From Malachius bipustulatus (Eukaryota; Arthropoda; Insecta; Coleoptera; Melyridae), in NCBI GenBank assembly GCA_910589415.1, contig OU342630.1:16835867-16899866 (forward strand): a stretch of DNA of 64,000 nucleotides, written 5' to 3'. A program made the position numbers and the translations under genes. Below the pieces are notes generated by a model. The model searched no databases. It saw nothing but the letters and a program-made list of their open reading frames with translations, and was not told where the DNA came from. This document shows, piece after piece, positions 33,428 to 44,143 of this stretch. Position 1 is the stretch's first letter, and the number at the start of each line of letters is the position of its first letter.

Positions 33428-34648
33428 TGTAACGAAGTCGCGTATTCTCGACTTCGTTTTTCATTATATAACATTCAAGAAATTTAAATTCAGTCAAAAT
33501 GCAATAGTTAATTATCAAAATCATATTATTCAAATCAAGTTTCATGAAATAAACTATTTTCCATCTTCATTTTCATCGTAGGTAATAATAATGAAAATGT
33601 AATTTTTATGAAAAGCCGAAGGGTAATTATTATAATTTTATTAAATAGCATAAATCCGCGAGCCGGCGACACGAATTTTATTTTCATGAAAGTTTTGAGA
33701 TTTTTTATACACGGAGTTGGAATTTATTGCCAACTGAATCGGTGCAGTTAGCGACCGTTTTCGCGTAGCGTTTCCAGAATAATCTAACGAACGGTTCGGA
33801 AAAAGTGGCGTGCCCGTTTTTGCTTTTTGATAGCGGGTACAAGCAGATAGGAAGGGTATAAATATGGGTGCATGGATTGTTAGCGTCCTCTTTGGTTTTC
33901 CGTCGTTTTACGCGGTGCATCTCTCTTTCATTTTTCCGTCGTGGACTACGTTAGTGCTATTGGGGTGCCGTTTTATAGAAGCCACCGGCCGACGTCTTCC
34001 GTACTAGCCGTAGCGAACCGTGCCGACGCGAATTGTAGAAAGTCCCGATTTATAGAAAATTTAAAAGTCGCGATAATAGAGAAAGGCCATTCGAGCCAAG
34101 TTTATGTGAGTTTTTGCCGCCACACGATCGTGCCAGCCAGTTACCCGACACCCTCTATACCCAGATATAAGGAAAATGTGGGCCTTTCTGTGTTTCCGAA
34201 ATATTTCGCTCAATTGACCGAACGACCCGTCTTAAGTTAAACGAGAGTGAGGAAAAAGGTAAGGAACCCTCTCGCAGGAATTATAATAGCCAGTCGGACC
34301 CGCACCAGCACCGGCACCGCCGAACGATATTCACTTCGCTTACATCTCCGCTCCACGGGAAGGTACAAGGGACGTTCAATAAGCGATTAAAGCCCGTTTT
34401 ATTGAATACATCGTCTTCAGTGATAACTTCATCTGACCCCTGGCGTTTCCGTTTCTCCATTGAGCTGACCTTTAGGGACAAGGATACGATAAACGTATCA
34501 TTTGTGCGACTCAGGCAATTGGGAAATATTTAGCGAAAACCTTTTCCCCAGGGAGCAAACCCTTACTAAAAATCTGGCGCCCGAGCAATCCGCCGAACTA
34601 CATCTGCAGTCGATCCGAGAATTTCCCAGCGAGCCCGAGAACGTCACA
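33428..34648 (+). mobile_element. Solo LTR with 4-bp target duplication
   Basis: Starts TGTAACGAAGTCGCG and ends GAACGTCACA (TG...CA). ATAT precedes it at 33424-33427 and follows it at 34649-34652. A TATA box sits in its middle, and the GC content is well above the neighbourhood. A single LTR with intact duplication is the product of recombination between two LTRs. No internal coding sequence remains. Frames of 99 and 80 codons lie within it or cross its end and show no motif. With AT-rich flanks the 4-bp match alone is weak; the combination with TG/CA ends and promoter is what supports the call. Confidence 0.6.
33857..33864 (+). promoter_or_regulatory. TATA box of the solo LTR
   Basis: GGGTATAAATATGGG, a strong TATA match about 430 bp into the LTR, with CT-rich initiator-like sequence about 30 bp downstream. 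Confidence 0.5.
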
Positions 34649-34728
34649 ATATTGGTGCATGAGCGCAGCGAATGCAACATGAAAACGACTGCCATAATCC
34701 CACATTATGGAAGAATTCTTATACGATA

Positions 34729-35887
34729 TTTTATAGGCGACTAGCGTTTCAATTTAATAATCCTGACAGAATTATTAATACATAGTTATTTATGCAACAA
34801 GTGCATAAAGTGGTACTTTTTTTCACGACTGGGAAGTTTGACCGCATGAGCCGCAGGCGAATGCGGCAATCCCAGAAGTGAAAAAAAGGCACTTTATGCA
34901 TATGTTGCATACAAAATTTTATCTACGAGTGACTTAAACTAGAACGAATATAAAATTAAAAAAAAAACTTTCAATGCATTCATATCTTATGTAAGTGTTT
35001 CTTTGAAGTTATTAACGCTTTTTTCTTCACATCAGTTCATAAAGGTGACATTATATTGCTTAATATACACTTCTTTAGATTTTTGAGGTAGGTACCTAGG
35101 TACCTAACAGATTTTGTGCAGCCATATTTGATTGAATAATAATTTCTTCTAGTCCGGAAGATATTTCATTCATGATTAAAAATGTAAAGATAAACTATTA
35201 AAATATATAAATTATACATATAGCCACATTTGATTGAAAAATAATTTCTTCTGGGGTAGAAGATATTTCATTCATTGAATCATCTACAATGGTATCCATT
35301 TTAGGTATAATTAAACGACACAAAACACAAAATATTAATTGTACATAGATCTGGCGCTCTGCTAATAAACTGGTGGTTCAGCGTCTCGTGTTGGATCGCT
35401 CCGCTCCGCTCTGCTCCGGTCACTAGAACTTGTACTCGTCGAGCGTGCAGCAACGTAACGTGTCAGATTTAGCGTTAAATAATGAACCGCTACGGCACTT
35501 TATTACACTCCTTCTTACTTTATTTCACTCTTCAATATAATCATACATTTTATGAACTAAGAAACGTCTAAAAAAGTGCATTTTATGAATCACTCGTAGA
35601 TAAAAAATAAATATTCTAAATAATTTCATTAAAAAATATATTAAACTGCTCAGAAGCAATCGTAGAACTATCACGTGTGGTTACGTTGACAACGACGTCA
35701 AACAATACGACGTCAAACAATTTAATCAATTTATTTAGTATAGTTGTTACTATGGTAAGTACTGACCCTGTGCCATAAAGTGTATATTCTGGCACAGCAT
35801 TATGGCACGGATACTTCAAAGTGACGGATTAAAAACGATTTTGATTCATAATCACAGCATTCTAATTAATACTAGTCGCCTATAAAT
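34729..35887. mobile_element. Element with inverted ends TTTATAGGCGACTAG
   Basis: TTTATAGGCGACTAG at the left is matched by CTAGTCGCCTATAAA at the right, and the next 15-20 bases also correspond. Further inverted blocks (TTTTATCTACGAGTGA against TCACTCGTAGATAAAA) lie inside. Two direct repeats of about 65 bp (ATTTGATTGAATAATAATTT and a variant) occur at 35121 and 35222. No transposase is recognisable, so it is non-autonomous or decayed. Confidence 0.6.
34798..34905. repeat. 108-bp hairpin
   Basis: GTGCATAAAGTGGTACTTTT and CGACTGGGAAGTTTG pair, imperfectly, with GCGGCAATCCCAGAAGTG and AAAGGCACTTTATGCAT. The loop is GC-rich. Confidence 0.65.
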
Positions 35888-35904
35888 TAAATTAATAGAC
35901 GTAT

Positions 35905-36084
35905 GCCTCATTCACAAACGATAATTACCAAATAATTACGTAATCAGTTATATCCATTTCCTTCTAATGCAAATGTAAAAAATCTAAAACAAAATGGAAA
36001 AAACTGTATATTTCCATCTCGTTCATTTAATAATTATTTTCAAGATATTACAGGGCCAGAACGCTTTGTGAATACGGGCAGTAG
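35905..36084. mobile_element. Diverged relative of the 147-bp MITE family
   Basis: Left CATTCACAAACGATAATTAC and AATAATTACGTAATCA match the 147-bp family; the right end reads GCTTTGTGAATACGGGC. The middle is longer and altered, with AGGGCCAGAACGC shared with 43.8 kb. Confidence 0.6.
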
Positions 36085-36267
36085 TATGTAGTCTGTTATT
36101 GCGAATGCGCTCAGTGGACAAATTCGTTAATTTTTGCCAACTGTTTTAAGGAGTATAAAAGGTCACCCCAGAACATATTTCGCACGTAACATTTTCCTTA
36201 CAAATGTACCGCTATTTTTAAATTTGTTTTGGAGAACCCGATTTATACTAAATAAAATAGTTATTTT

Positions 36268-36423
36268 GTAGTTTTTTCGTAAATTTAATGTCCTTGGAGA
36301 AAAAAGTAGGGTAAGTTTTATAAGTAGTTACTCAGGATGATTCGCGTACGCAGAAATTTTGAAGAAATTGAACTGAAATTTTTTTTCTTGAAGTTCATTA
36401 AATTTACGAAAAAATTACAACAC
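36268..36423. repeat. Hairpin with TTGTAGTTTTTTCGTAAATT arms
   Basis: TAGTTTTTTCGTAAATTTAA at the left and TTAAATTTACGAAAAAATTA at the right are inverted. The intervening 110 bp is unpaired. Confidence 0.55.
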
Positions 36424-37052
36424 CCTTTTTTATTTAGAATAAATTATACTATCCAATATATACTTTAGAATGCTAGAATAAGAAATAAGAATAATAAGAA
36501 TACGAATAAAAAATTTAGAATTACGATGTATAGTTTTGCCAAGTTCATGATGGCATGGAAATTCCCTGGTTCTTACTGCAAATAATTCTATCGGTCACTT
36601 ATAATCATTCAGTATAATCACTCCATATAATTATAAATTATAAAATAAATATCTATTATATTTTATACTTTGATCTGTTAGGTATAAATATTTAGTAAGA
36701 ATTAAAACACTAGTTTGATTTATTGTTGACCTCGGCAATTTTGATTCACAATAAAATGTTGCAAAACTGATTTTCATGCTAGGTGCCTAAGTAAGTATGT
36801 ATTAGTTCTTATATGATGGAAATAATTTCTGCAGCTTTACCAGTTTGAAAAAAAAGATACAAGAGACCGTGTCTTTTCACACGATTCAGTTAAAATAAGA
36901 TACGAATCTTAACTATCTTCAACAGATTAAATAGGAACTATCTAAGTTATCTTCATTTCATAATTTGAAAAACGTAAAAAGGGATACTTAATATAGTTCT
37001 TCATGTCTTGTTAATTTCTGCGCTTTGTTCCAGATTTTCCTTACACTCTTAT
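36424..37052. other. AT-rich spacer, nothing recognised
   Basis: No feature that I can support. Confidence 0.45.
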
Positions 37053-37445
37053 ACAGGCTGAGTCGGGAGGAATGCCACAAACTCCAGAAGTGTAGGTACT
37101 ATACACGTAAAAATAATAAAAAAAAATTGAATGTTCTTATCCGATTTGCATTTGTTTTCAAATTATAACGTAATTAAAAAAAAATATCTAGAATTCCACT
37201 AGTATTAAAATTTCCGGATAATCAGAGGTATAGGTAGTTCGAGGCATATTTTGACAGCTTTGTTGTTTGGATAATGTGTCATTTACTGTGACAGTGTATT
37301 TTTGAATATTTACTGTAATAACGCTATATCATTATTAAAATGTTAATTAAACATTTTTTTTATTTGTTATTACGTTATAACTTTCAAGAACATTCAATTT
37401 TTTTTAAAATTATTTTTACGTGTATATTACACTTCTGGAGTTTGG
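37053..37445. mobile_element. Foldback/MITE, right tip lost
   Basis: CAGGCTGAGTCGGGAGGAATG starts the left arm. From ACAAACTCCAGAAGTGTA inward it is inverted at the right (TACACTTCTGGAGTTTG; GAACATTCAATTTTTTTT; TTACGTTATAA). The outer 25 bp have no right-hand partner, so the right end is truncated, possibly by the LINE next to it. Confidence 0.7.
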
Positions 37446-38208
37446 GAATTATAAATTCAAATTTAATTTCGAGTTGGATAGTACGGAAGCGCTGAGCTGC
37501 CATCGTTTTCCGCGAAAACTTTTTTAATATGATATAATGAGTACTATAATGAGGTCTATAATGAGGTACGGTATTCTAATCTGGGGGGGACTGTACGAGG
37601 AAAATATTAAAACATTGAAGGTCATACAAAACACATTATTAAAAATACTATTCAATAAAAATCACCTACACTCCACCCAACAATTATATGAAGAAACGAA
37701 TATATTAAGTGTTAGACAGTTATACAGTTATAGATGCTTGATTTGGATGTATGAAAGAGAAAACATTGAATCGCAAACTAATACGCACAACATAGATACA
37801 AGATTTGCCGACTACCCGAGAGCTCCATTCCTCCGTAGGTCTGGATATCAAAGATTTATGATATATTACGGACCGAAATTGTTCAACTCTCTGCAGCCTG
37901 AAATTAAAATCATAAAAAATAAAATAAAGTACAAAAAAAGTATACTTGGATATATATTCGCCAATTACACTCGATTAAATAACACATTTCAACAGTTATA
38001 GACATGTGTGATGAACTGTCAGTGGCTCGACTCTCTTCCTCACATCAAAATAAAGTCAGAAATTGTCACTACAAAATAATATAAAATAAATTAAGACATT
38101 TCCCAAACACAAACTTTGTTTAGCTGGGAAATAAATAGTACTTGTTAAAATTATATTGTTGTGAATGAATGAATTGCAATAAACAATAAACAATAAACAA
38201 TAAACAAT
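37446..38208 (+). mobile_element. 5'-truncated LINE 3' end with (CAATAAA)n tail
   Basis: The C-terminal part of a LINE polyprotein is followed by a short 3' untranslated region and a tail of CAATAAA units (38176-38208). This layout is usual for CR1/jockey-type LINEs cut off at the 5' end during insertion. The left border is approximate. Confidence 0.65.
37537..38001 (+). pseudogene. LINE reverse transcriptase C-terminal region (partial)
   Basis: 154 open codons read MRYGILIWGGLYEENIKTLK, IQNTLLKILF, then LYEETNILSVRQLY and RFMIYYGPKLFNSL. The YGI-WG...IQN-LL(R/K)I pattern is the segment after the RT palm/thumb of jockey- and CR1-type LINE proteins, here ending without an RNase H domain. The frame is unbroken to its stop, so this copy is fairly young, but endonuclease and catalytic RT are missing. 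Different family from the LINE at 10.4 kb. Confidence 0.7.
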
Positions 38209-38214
38209 AATAAT

Positions 38215-39362
38215 ACAGGGTGTCCCAACTAAAATTCTCACCTCTAAAATTTCCGATTTTGTCCAAGTTTGGGAAAAATGCTGAAACAGGTCAATTTTAA
38301 CCTAAAGTAAAACCAAATTTGGTAGATTTACAAGTTGTCCCAGGATAAAGGGAACAAACTTCTAAGGTAGAATATTTACTTGAATTTAAGACAAAAACCC
38401 TTAATGAACCTACCCTCTCAATTGAGTATTAGCGAATTTACAGGTTAAATCGAACATGTTCCAAAAAAATTACAAAAAAAAGAATCAGTGTATTATAACA
38501 GCAATAATTCGATAGATAAGGGTTCAACCCCACCCCAATTTTCAAGCTACTGGATAAATTCGGGTATTGACATAATTTTACGAAATCAAGATTTTCTGGT
38601 ACAAAAAGTGCTTAAGGTTTGCTATATGTAAATTCCCAACAGTTTTTGAGCTATGTACGATTCGGACATTACAGAAAAACACCAAATTATTGGTTTTTCG
38701 ACAATGTGTTCAACTTTTGAAAAATTTACAGATGTTACGTGGCGCTTCTTCTTTTCTAGATCCGCCGACCACGAAAAAATCTTAGCTACGTTTCCTAGCT
38801 CTATTAGCTAATTTTTTTAAATTATTTTTATTTTTTAATTTTTATACGTAAATTTTACTGATTTTTACCTGCTTAATTGTACATAAATGCCCGTATTCAC
38901 AAACGATAATTTCCTAAATAATTACGTAATTATTTAAATGAATGAGATGGAGATATGCAGTTTTTTCGCAACAGAATGAGATGGGGATATTTGATTACGT
39001 AATTATTTAGGAAATTATCGTTTGTGAATACGGGCGAATATCTCAAAAACATTCGAGAATTTACATAACAAATCTTATCCACTTTTTTTGTACCAGAAAT
39101 GTTAAGCTTTTCGAAAAAAATATCTAAACCAAAATTTATCCAGTGTGGTAAAAATTGGGCGAGGGGTGGAGAAGTTGGAGCCCTATATAACGTATGTCCT
39201 TGGGCTCAAATGGACATACGACAAATTGGAGTGATACAAAAAAATGTAATTCTGTCACCCTGTAACTTCCTTAACACTCACTTTAGAGGGTAGGTTTTCA
39301 ATAAGATTTTTTGTCTTAAAATCAAGTAAATATTCTACCTGAGAAGTTCATTTTCCTTGCAG
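38215..39362. mobile_element. Large foldback element (CAGGGTGTCCCAACTAAAA) with nested MITE
   Basis: Arms pair over several hundred bp: AGAATATTTACTTGAATTTA with TCAAGTAAATATTCTACC; TCTGGTACAAAAAGTG with TTTTTTGTACCAGAAA; CCACCCCAATTTTC with AATTGGGCGAGGGG. A 147-bp MITE interrupts it near 38.96 kb. The left tip is the common CAGGGTGTCCC type. The right outer tip is not matched, so the right limit is approximate. Confidence 0.7.
38889..39035. mobile_element. 147-bp MITE, copy 1 (GCCCGTATTCACAAACG)
   Basis: Starts GCCCGTATTCACAAACGATA and ends with the inverse. Exactly the same length as the copies at 45.7 and 49.9 kb. The perfect inverted arms run through AATTTCCTAAATAATTACGT, and the centre carries the GAGATGGAGATATGCAGTTT pair. 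Inserted inside a larger foldback element. Confidence 0.9.
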
Positions 39363-39581
39363 TTTTCTAATTTGTAGTGAATTATTTGTGGAAATGACCT
39401 TTAAATTCCAAGGGTAGGTGCCATGAAGCGAATAGGGGTGCTGGGAGGGACACAGGAGAACGATTTCTTTGCATCGCCGGGCCTTATTGAGTCCGGTCCC
39501 AAACTAATGGGCCATCCCAGAAGGGCAAGGAAAACTAAAAAAAAAACTTTCCGTTTTCGCGATAGGTAGTAAAAAAATATA
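39363..39581. other. Short GC-richer spacer
   Basis: Contains GCATCGCCGGGCC and an A-rich end; no frame or repeat that I can name. Confidence 0.4.
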
Positions 39582-40157
39582 CAGGATGATCAGTAACTCG
39601 CGCACTCGGAGCATGCTGCGGTAACTTCACTTTTTAACAGTGGTAAATTTTCTTACTGCAGTGTTGTAAGTTCTATTCTTCCTAAGATATGACTATTTTT
39701 GTAAAAAAAAAGGTGGCAATATTGCAATGAACATGTGAATAAGTTCGGGTTAGATGGTAATGTTATTATTTTTATTTCCATAGCAACCGAAGGCATTTGA
39801 ATATTTTATATTCTAAGTTGAGTTTATATGCGGTTGCCAAACTTCAAATTTCGTTCAGATTTAGGTATGGTATCAATTTCAAACATTCTCAGTTCCTCTG
39901 TAAAGAGGTTTTGTAAAAAAAAAAAAAATGATGAATTATATGGTATCCGTTCCAGACATTACAGTAACCTGAATTTTTCATTAATCTTTATCACGGTTAT
40001 TGAAAAATTTACCTTTAAACTCGGATGAGGGAAACTCTGTAACTTGAAAACCAACCGTTGGATTCAATTTTTTTTTTTTTTTTTTGCAGAATATCCTTAA
40101 TTTTAATGGGCTCTATATCGCCCTGTATTCGAAGTGCGCGAGTTACTGATCACCGTG
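39582..40157. mobile_element. MITE (CAGGATGATCAGTAACTCGCGC family, copy 1)
   Basis: The inverted tips GATCAGTAACTCGCGCACT and AGTGCGCGAGTTACTGATC, flanked by TA, enclose about 520 bp that is mostly not palindromic. A second full copy lies at 62.8-63.3 kb. The shared internal order (AATAAGTTCGGGTTAGATGG; AGTTTATATGCGGTTGCC; CTTTAAACTCGGATGAGGG) makes this a deletion-derivative type of MITE. Confidence 0.85.
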
Positions 40158-40860
40158 TATATTATTGACTTTTTGAGGACTTAGAATATTTTTATGTGGC
40201 AGTGAAACAAATCATAAAAAAAAAATTATCAAAAGCAAGTGAATTTTTTCCCTCAGCAAAACATGTTGCTACTTTTACGTTTTTCATCAAGAAATGCTTG
40301 TTTTATCGGAATAAGTTCACATTAAAGCTTTTGACCAATAGGTACATACCTATTTCAAGCAACCTTAAATCTCCGCAACTGCTATATGGAAAGAAACTTA
40401 GCGCTAAAAAAGTGAATAATAATAATAATGATCAGGTGTGTACAAAAATTCAGTTCAATAGAGGTATCTAAAATAGTTCCAAAAATATATTTTAAAAACT
40501 GATTGATTTTTTTTTCATATCCTATATCTCGAAAACAGTGGGTTTGCATACCTATGTTAATGGGAACTTTCTTTCTCGGAACGCGGCAAAGAATCACACT
40601 TTTCATCTTCCGACACATGTTTTGAAACACCCTGTATAGTGACCACATATTTTCTTGTAGTTTCAAAATTATGTTTGCATATCATTCTAGCGCCCTGAGC
40701 TCCTTCAAAAAGTTTAAATAACAAGAGGGGTCGACTGACGCTTCATTTTGATGTTGTTTTTTCTTTTTTCCAAACTTGAACGAAATCGAAGATTTTGGGG
40801 GTGTAAATTTTTGTTAGGACACCCTCTATTATTATTTTTTTTTTATTATTTTTTTTTGTA
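40158..40860. repeat. Fragments of two foldback families
   Basis: CGACACATGTTTTGAAACACCCTGTA ends one arm near 40.64 kb and TAGGACACCCTC another near 40.82 kb, both with typical CACCCTGTA-type tips. No matching opposite arms are present. Confidence 0.4.
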
Positions 40861-43780
40861 ATTTACAGTTTAAAATGTAAATTATAAAAAAGTATTCCGA
40901 CAGGACCACATTTTTTGTAAAAAAAAAATAGAATAGCTCCCTGCTGATACTTAGCTTAGCAGTTCCTTATAACTAAACTGCTTTCAGAAATTATTGTTAT
41001 GCCAAACAGAATGTCAGCTGTTTTTGTCTAGCGCCTTCGAAACCCGTATTCGGTATTGTCATAATTTGACATTTTTTTACCATCATTTGATCCTTATTTT
41101 ATAGTAGGTAGGTACCCTAATTGATTTGAAAGTTCATAGATAAAATTTGAACCAATTTATGTTATAAAATTCCTAATAACAACATTTTCATGGGAATATA
41201 AAAATAGCAAACGTTATTCAAGGTGAATGCCTTGTAATTTGTTATAAATAACATAGGTATAACCACTTATATGTTATCTGTAATAAATATACACAAAATA
41301 CACGGTGTTAACTTTACAATAAATTCCAATCGAAAGGAAAAGTAGTTTCTAGTTTTAACTTAACAGCCTTGAATAATTAAATAAGAAACTAACTCTGTAA
41401 CGGAAATATCATGGTTTGCAAGGGTTGTCATTATCCAGGTACATCATACTTAGCTGTTGGGTCGCTATTATAAGTATCATACTTTTTCCAGAACAGGAGA
41501 TTTTAAGGTGGAAACTGTCGAAATATTATACAGAAATTTAAAAAAATTGAAGATCAGGATAACGGTATAAGTTCATAATCTCCGATTTATTGCCGACTGC
41601 AAAGAGAAACGATTTCTATAAAACTTTTGCGAGTTCACGAAAATTTAAACACAAGGACAAGGCAGTACGAAATATATTCTGTTACAAATGTACTGGTAAT
41701 ATTTATTATTTTTTAGAATTTGTTATCAATTCGGTTGTGGTAAAAATTTCTGTATTTAAAAAAAAAAAATTCCTAGCCGATAATTGTCATAAATAATTAA
41801 TATTAGGTGCTTGACAATTTAGAATTTTAATTTCAATTCAATTTGAAGATTTTGACTCTGTCAATTTAGAGAAAAATATAGAAAGGATTGTCGATTCCAT
41901 AATTTAGTCTCCACTACTTGTTGAGTTAAACCTGTTGAGATTACATGTATGTCCACCTACTTGTTAGCTTGCTATATAAGAACTCAATCGCTACTGTTTT
42001 TGAAAGAACAAAATTTTCCAACAACAATCATGTAGTTTGTTGTTATAGATTTTTTACTATTGTTATTATTATTAGTTTTATTGCTCTTATTGGTTGTTAA
42101 ATTTTTTTGTTAGAGCACCAACAATCCTAAATTGTTGCTTCGTGGCGAATAAACAAAGAATGTTGTGTGACACACATTGCAAAAGGAGTTTTTCATCACG
42201 TTGGCGATTGTCAAAATAGGCCTTCGGCCATGTTTGGCGATTTTCGTCGTGTGCTTAAAACACTCCCGTTTTGCGAATTATATCACAAATAGCATCTAAA
42301 ATAGAAAATTGGAATTTGTGAGGTAAAATATGTGAGGGGGTGATCAATGCTTCAAAAAATCCAAGATTGAATAAATTCAATGCATAAAACTTTATGAAAA
42401 CTTGCTTTGAATTGTCATTTGTGTCATTTTTACACACTCTGCTCTGCGCCTAAAACAATGTCATTTCGAAACAAAAATAACAATCAGAATGGAAACTTTA
42501 TGAAACGATTTAACAAAAACTACTAGTTTGATTAAAACTTAAAAACCCTGCACTTCAAAAATAAGGCCGTTTAAGATATATTTAAGTCATAATATGTCTT
42601 TCATTTAGTTACCTTGGGGGTTACCTCCTGAAGCATTTTGCCTAAATTAAGGAATAATCTGTGTATGTAGACTTTTTTCTAAGGAATCTAATAAAACAAT
42701 GAACTTCCTTTCTGTAAAATTAAAAATATGAACATTGTTGCCAAATAAAATTATGCTCTAGGTCGGCAGACTAACATTATTTAATACATTCACTTCAGAT
42801 CTATAAATAATATTGCAGTGATACCTGTTTGGAGAAATAGTAATCTGCTAAGAGATTAGTTTACCTCTGAAATGCATTTACATGTATATATGCATATACA
42901 TTGGTCAAATATGAAGAAGTTGTACATAGAAACAGCCGTAATAGTAGTAGTCTAATAATAAACAAGTTTATCGATTTTCCCTTCCCATTTAGGTAAAAGG
43001 TTAACAGAGGCGTAACCCACTCTAAATAACTTCAACTCGTGCAAACTACAAGTAGGTATATAAAATAATAAAGTGGATGGTGGGCTAATCCATTATGAAG
43101 TCTAGGTCATGAAATTTAATCTTTCTCTTTTGTGACTCTTCCTGTTAGACATACTTATTTAGTATTTGCATCCATATTTAAATTTATTTAAATAGATAGC
43201 CAATTTATGTGCCTTCATTTGATCGACAGAAAATATAATAGTTATACCTAACAACTTTAAAAATGCCTGTGGCCACCTACAATTGCGACAACTGGTGTCA
43301 GTGAAAAATCACCCTCTCTGCTATGGTACGATCTAGATCCTAACTTACCTTGCTTTTTCGTTTACTAATAATGTTGGTTCCTTACTAGTTTCCCTTCAAT
43401 CTTAAATCTGCCAATGCTCATTGTTGTTTTGACATTGCTTATTTAAGTCTTAGGATGCGCCTGGAAACCTTCTTATAAGCAGTATCATTTCAAGTTCTAT
43501 GTATTTCTTTTTCAATTTGACCAAAGTTTCCAGTTGATTTGGTGACACCAGATTTTGGTGACACCAAAAAAATAATACAAAGTTTTTAGTTGACTTCTTC
43601 ATTTAAATACACTTCTACAGGTTGATAGCGCAATGGCCGACACGGCTACCCATTGTGGATTCTAGAGATTCTAAGTTCATTTATTTTTTCTCCAGCATGG
43701 CTTCCTTGAGAAGATATGACCTATTTTGTGGTACAAAGTGACAACACTGCACTCGGTACACTTCTTCTCGCAGAAAAATA
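40861..43780. other. AT-rich stretch, no gene recognised
   Basis: Nearly 3 kb without a convincing frame, RNA gene or inverted repeat. Frames of 60-70 codons are AT-driven and lack motifs. Confidence 0.5.
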
Positions 43781-43796
43781 GTGTGTTCTGGTGAGT

Positions 43797-44098
43797 GTTC
43801 CCGTATTCAAAAGCGTTCTGGCCCTGTAATATCTCAAAAAATTAAATTAATATTAATTATTAAGTACCTAATATTGAACCACTTAAATTATGTAATATTT
43901 GAGAAATTTTGGGATTTAGGTTCTAATTCAATTGCCACTACAGATTTCTTTCACAGAAAACGAATTAGAAAACTTTCGCACAGTATGTGAAGTGAAAGGA
44001 ACCTATCATAGTGGTAATTGAACTAGAACCTAAATCCCAAAATTTCTCAAATATTACATAATCTAAGTGGTTCAATATTACTTAATGTAAATCTAAAA
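43797..44098. repeat. Foldback repeat related to the ribozyme palindrome, ribozymes absent
   Basis: GGGATTTAGGTTCTAATTCA and TTTCGCACAGTATG lie in the left arm, and the inverse (AACTAGAACCTAAATCCCAA) in the right arm, with TGAACCACTTAAATTATG as the outer pair. The same blocks border both hammerheads at 59.7-60.6 kb, but here the arms meet without them. The left margin also shares CCCGTATTC and GCGTTCTGGCCCTG with the element at 36 kb. Confidence 0.65.
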
Positions 44099-44143
44099 GG
44101 CCAGGGTGATAAACGGAGGTCAATTCTTGTATATGGATCTATA

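Noticed and set aside
33941..34744. 99- and 80-codon frames at the solo LTR as host exons
   Set aside because: They lie within, or cross the end of, a segment with TG...CA ends, a TATA box and flanking ATAT, and no protein family is recognisable.
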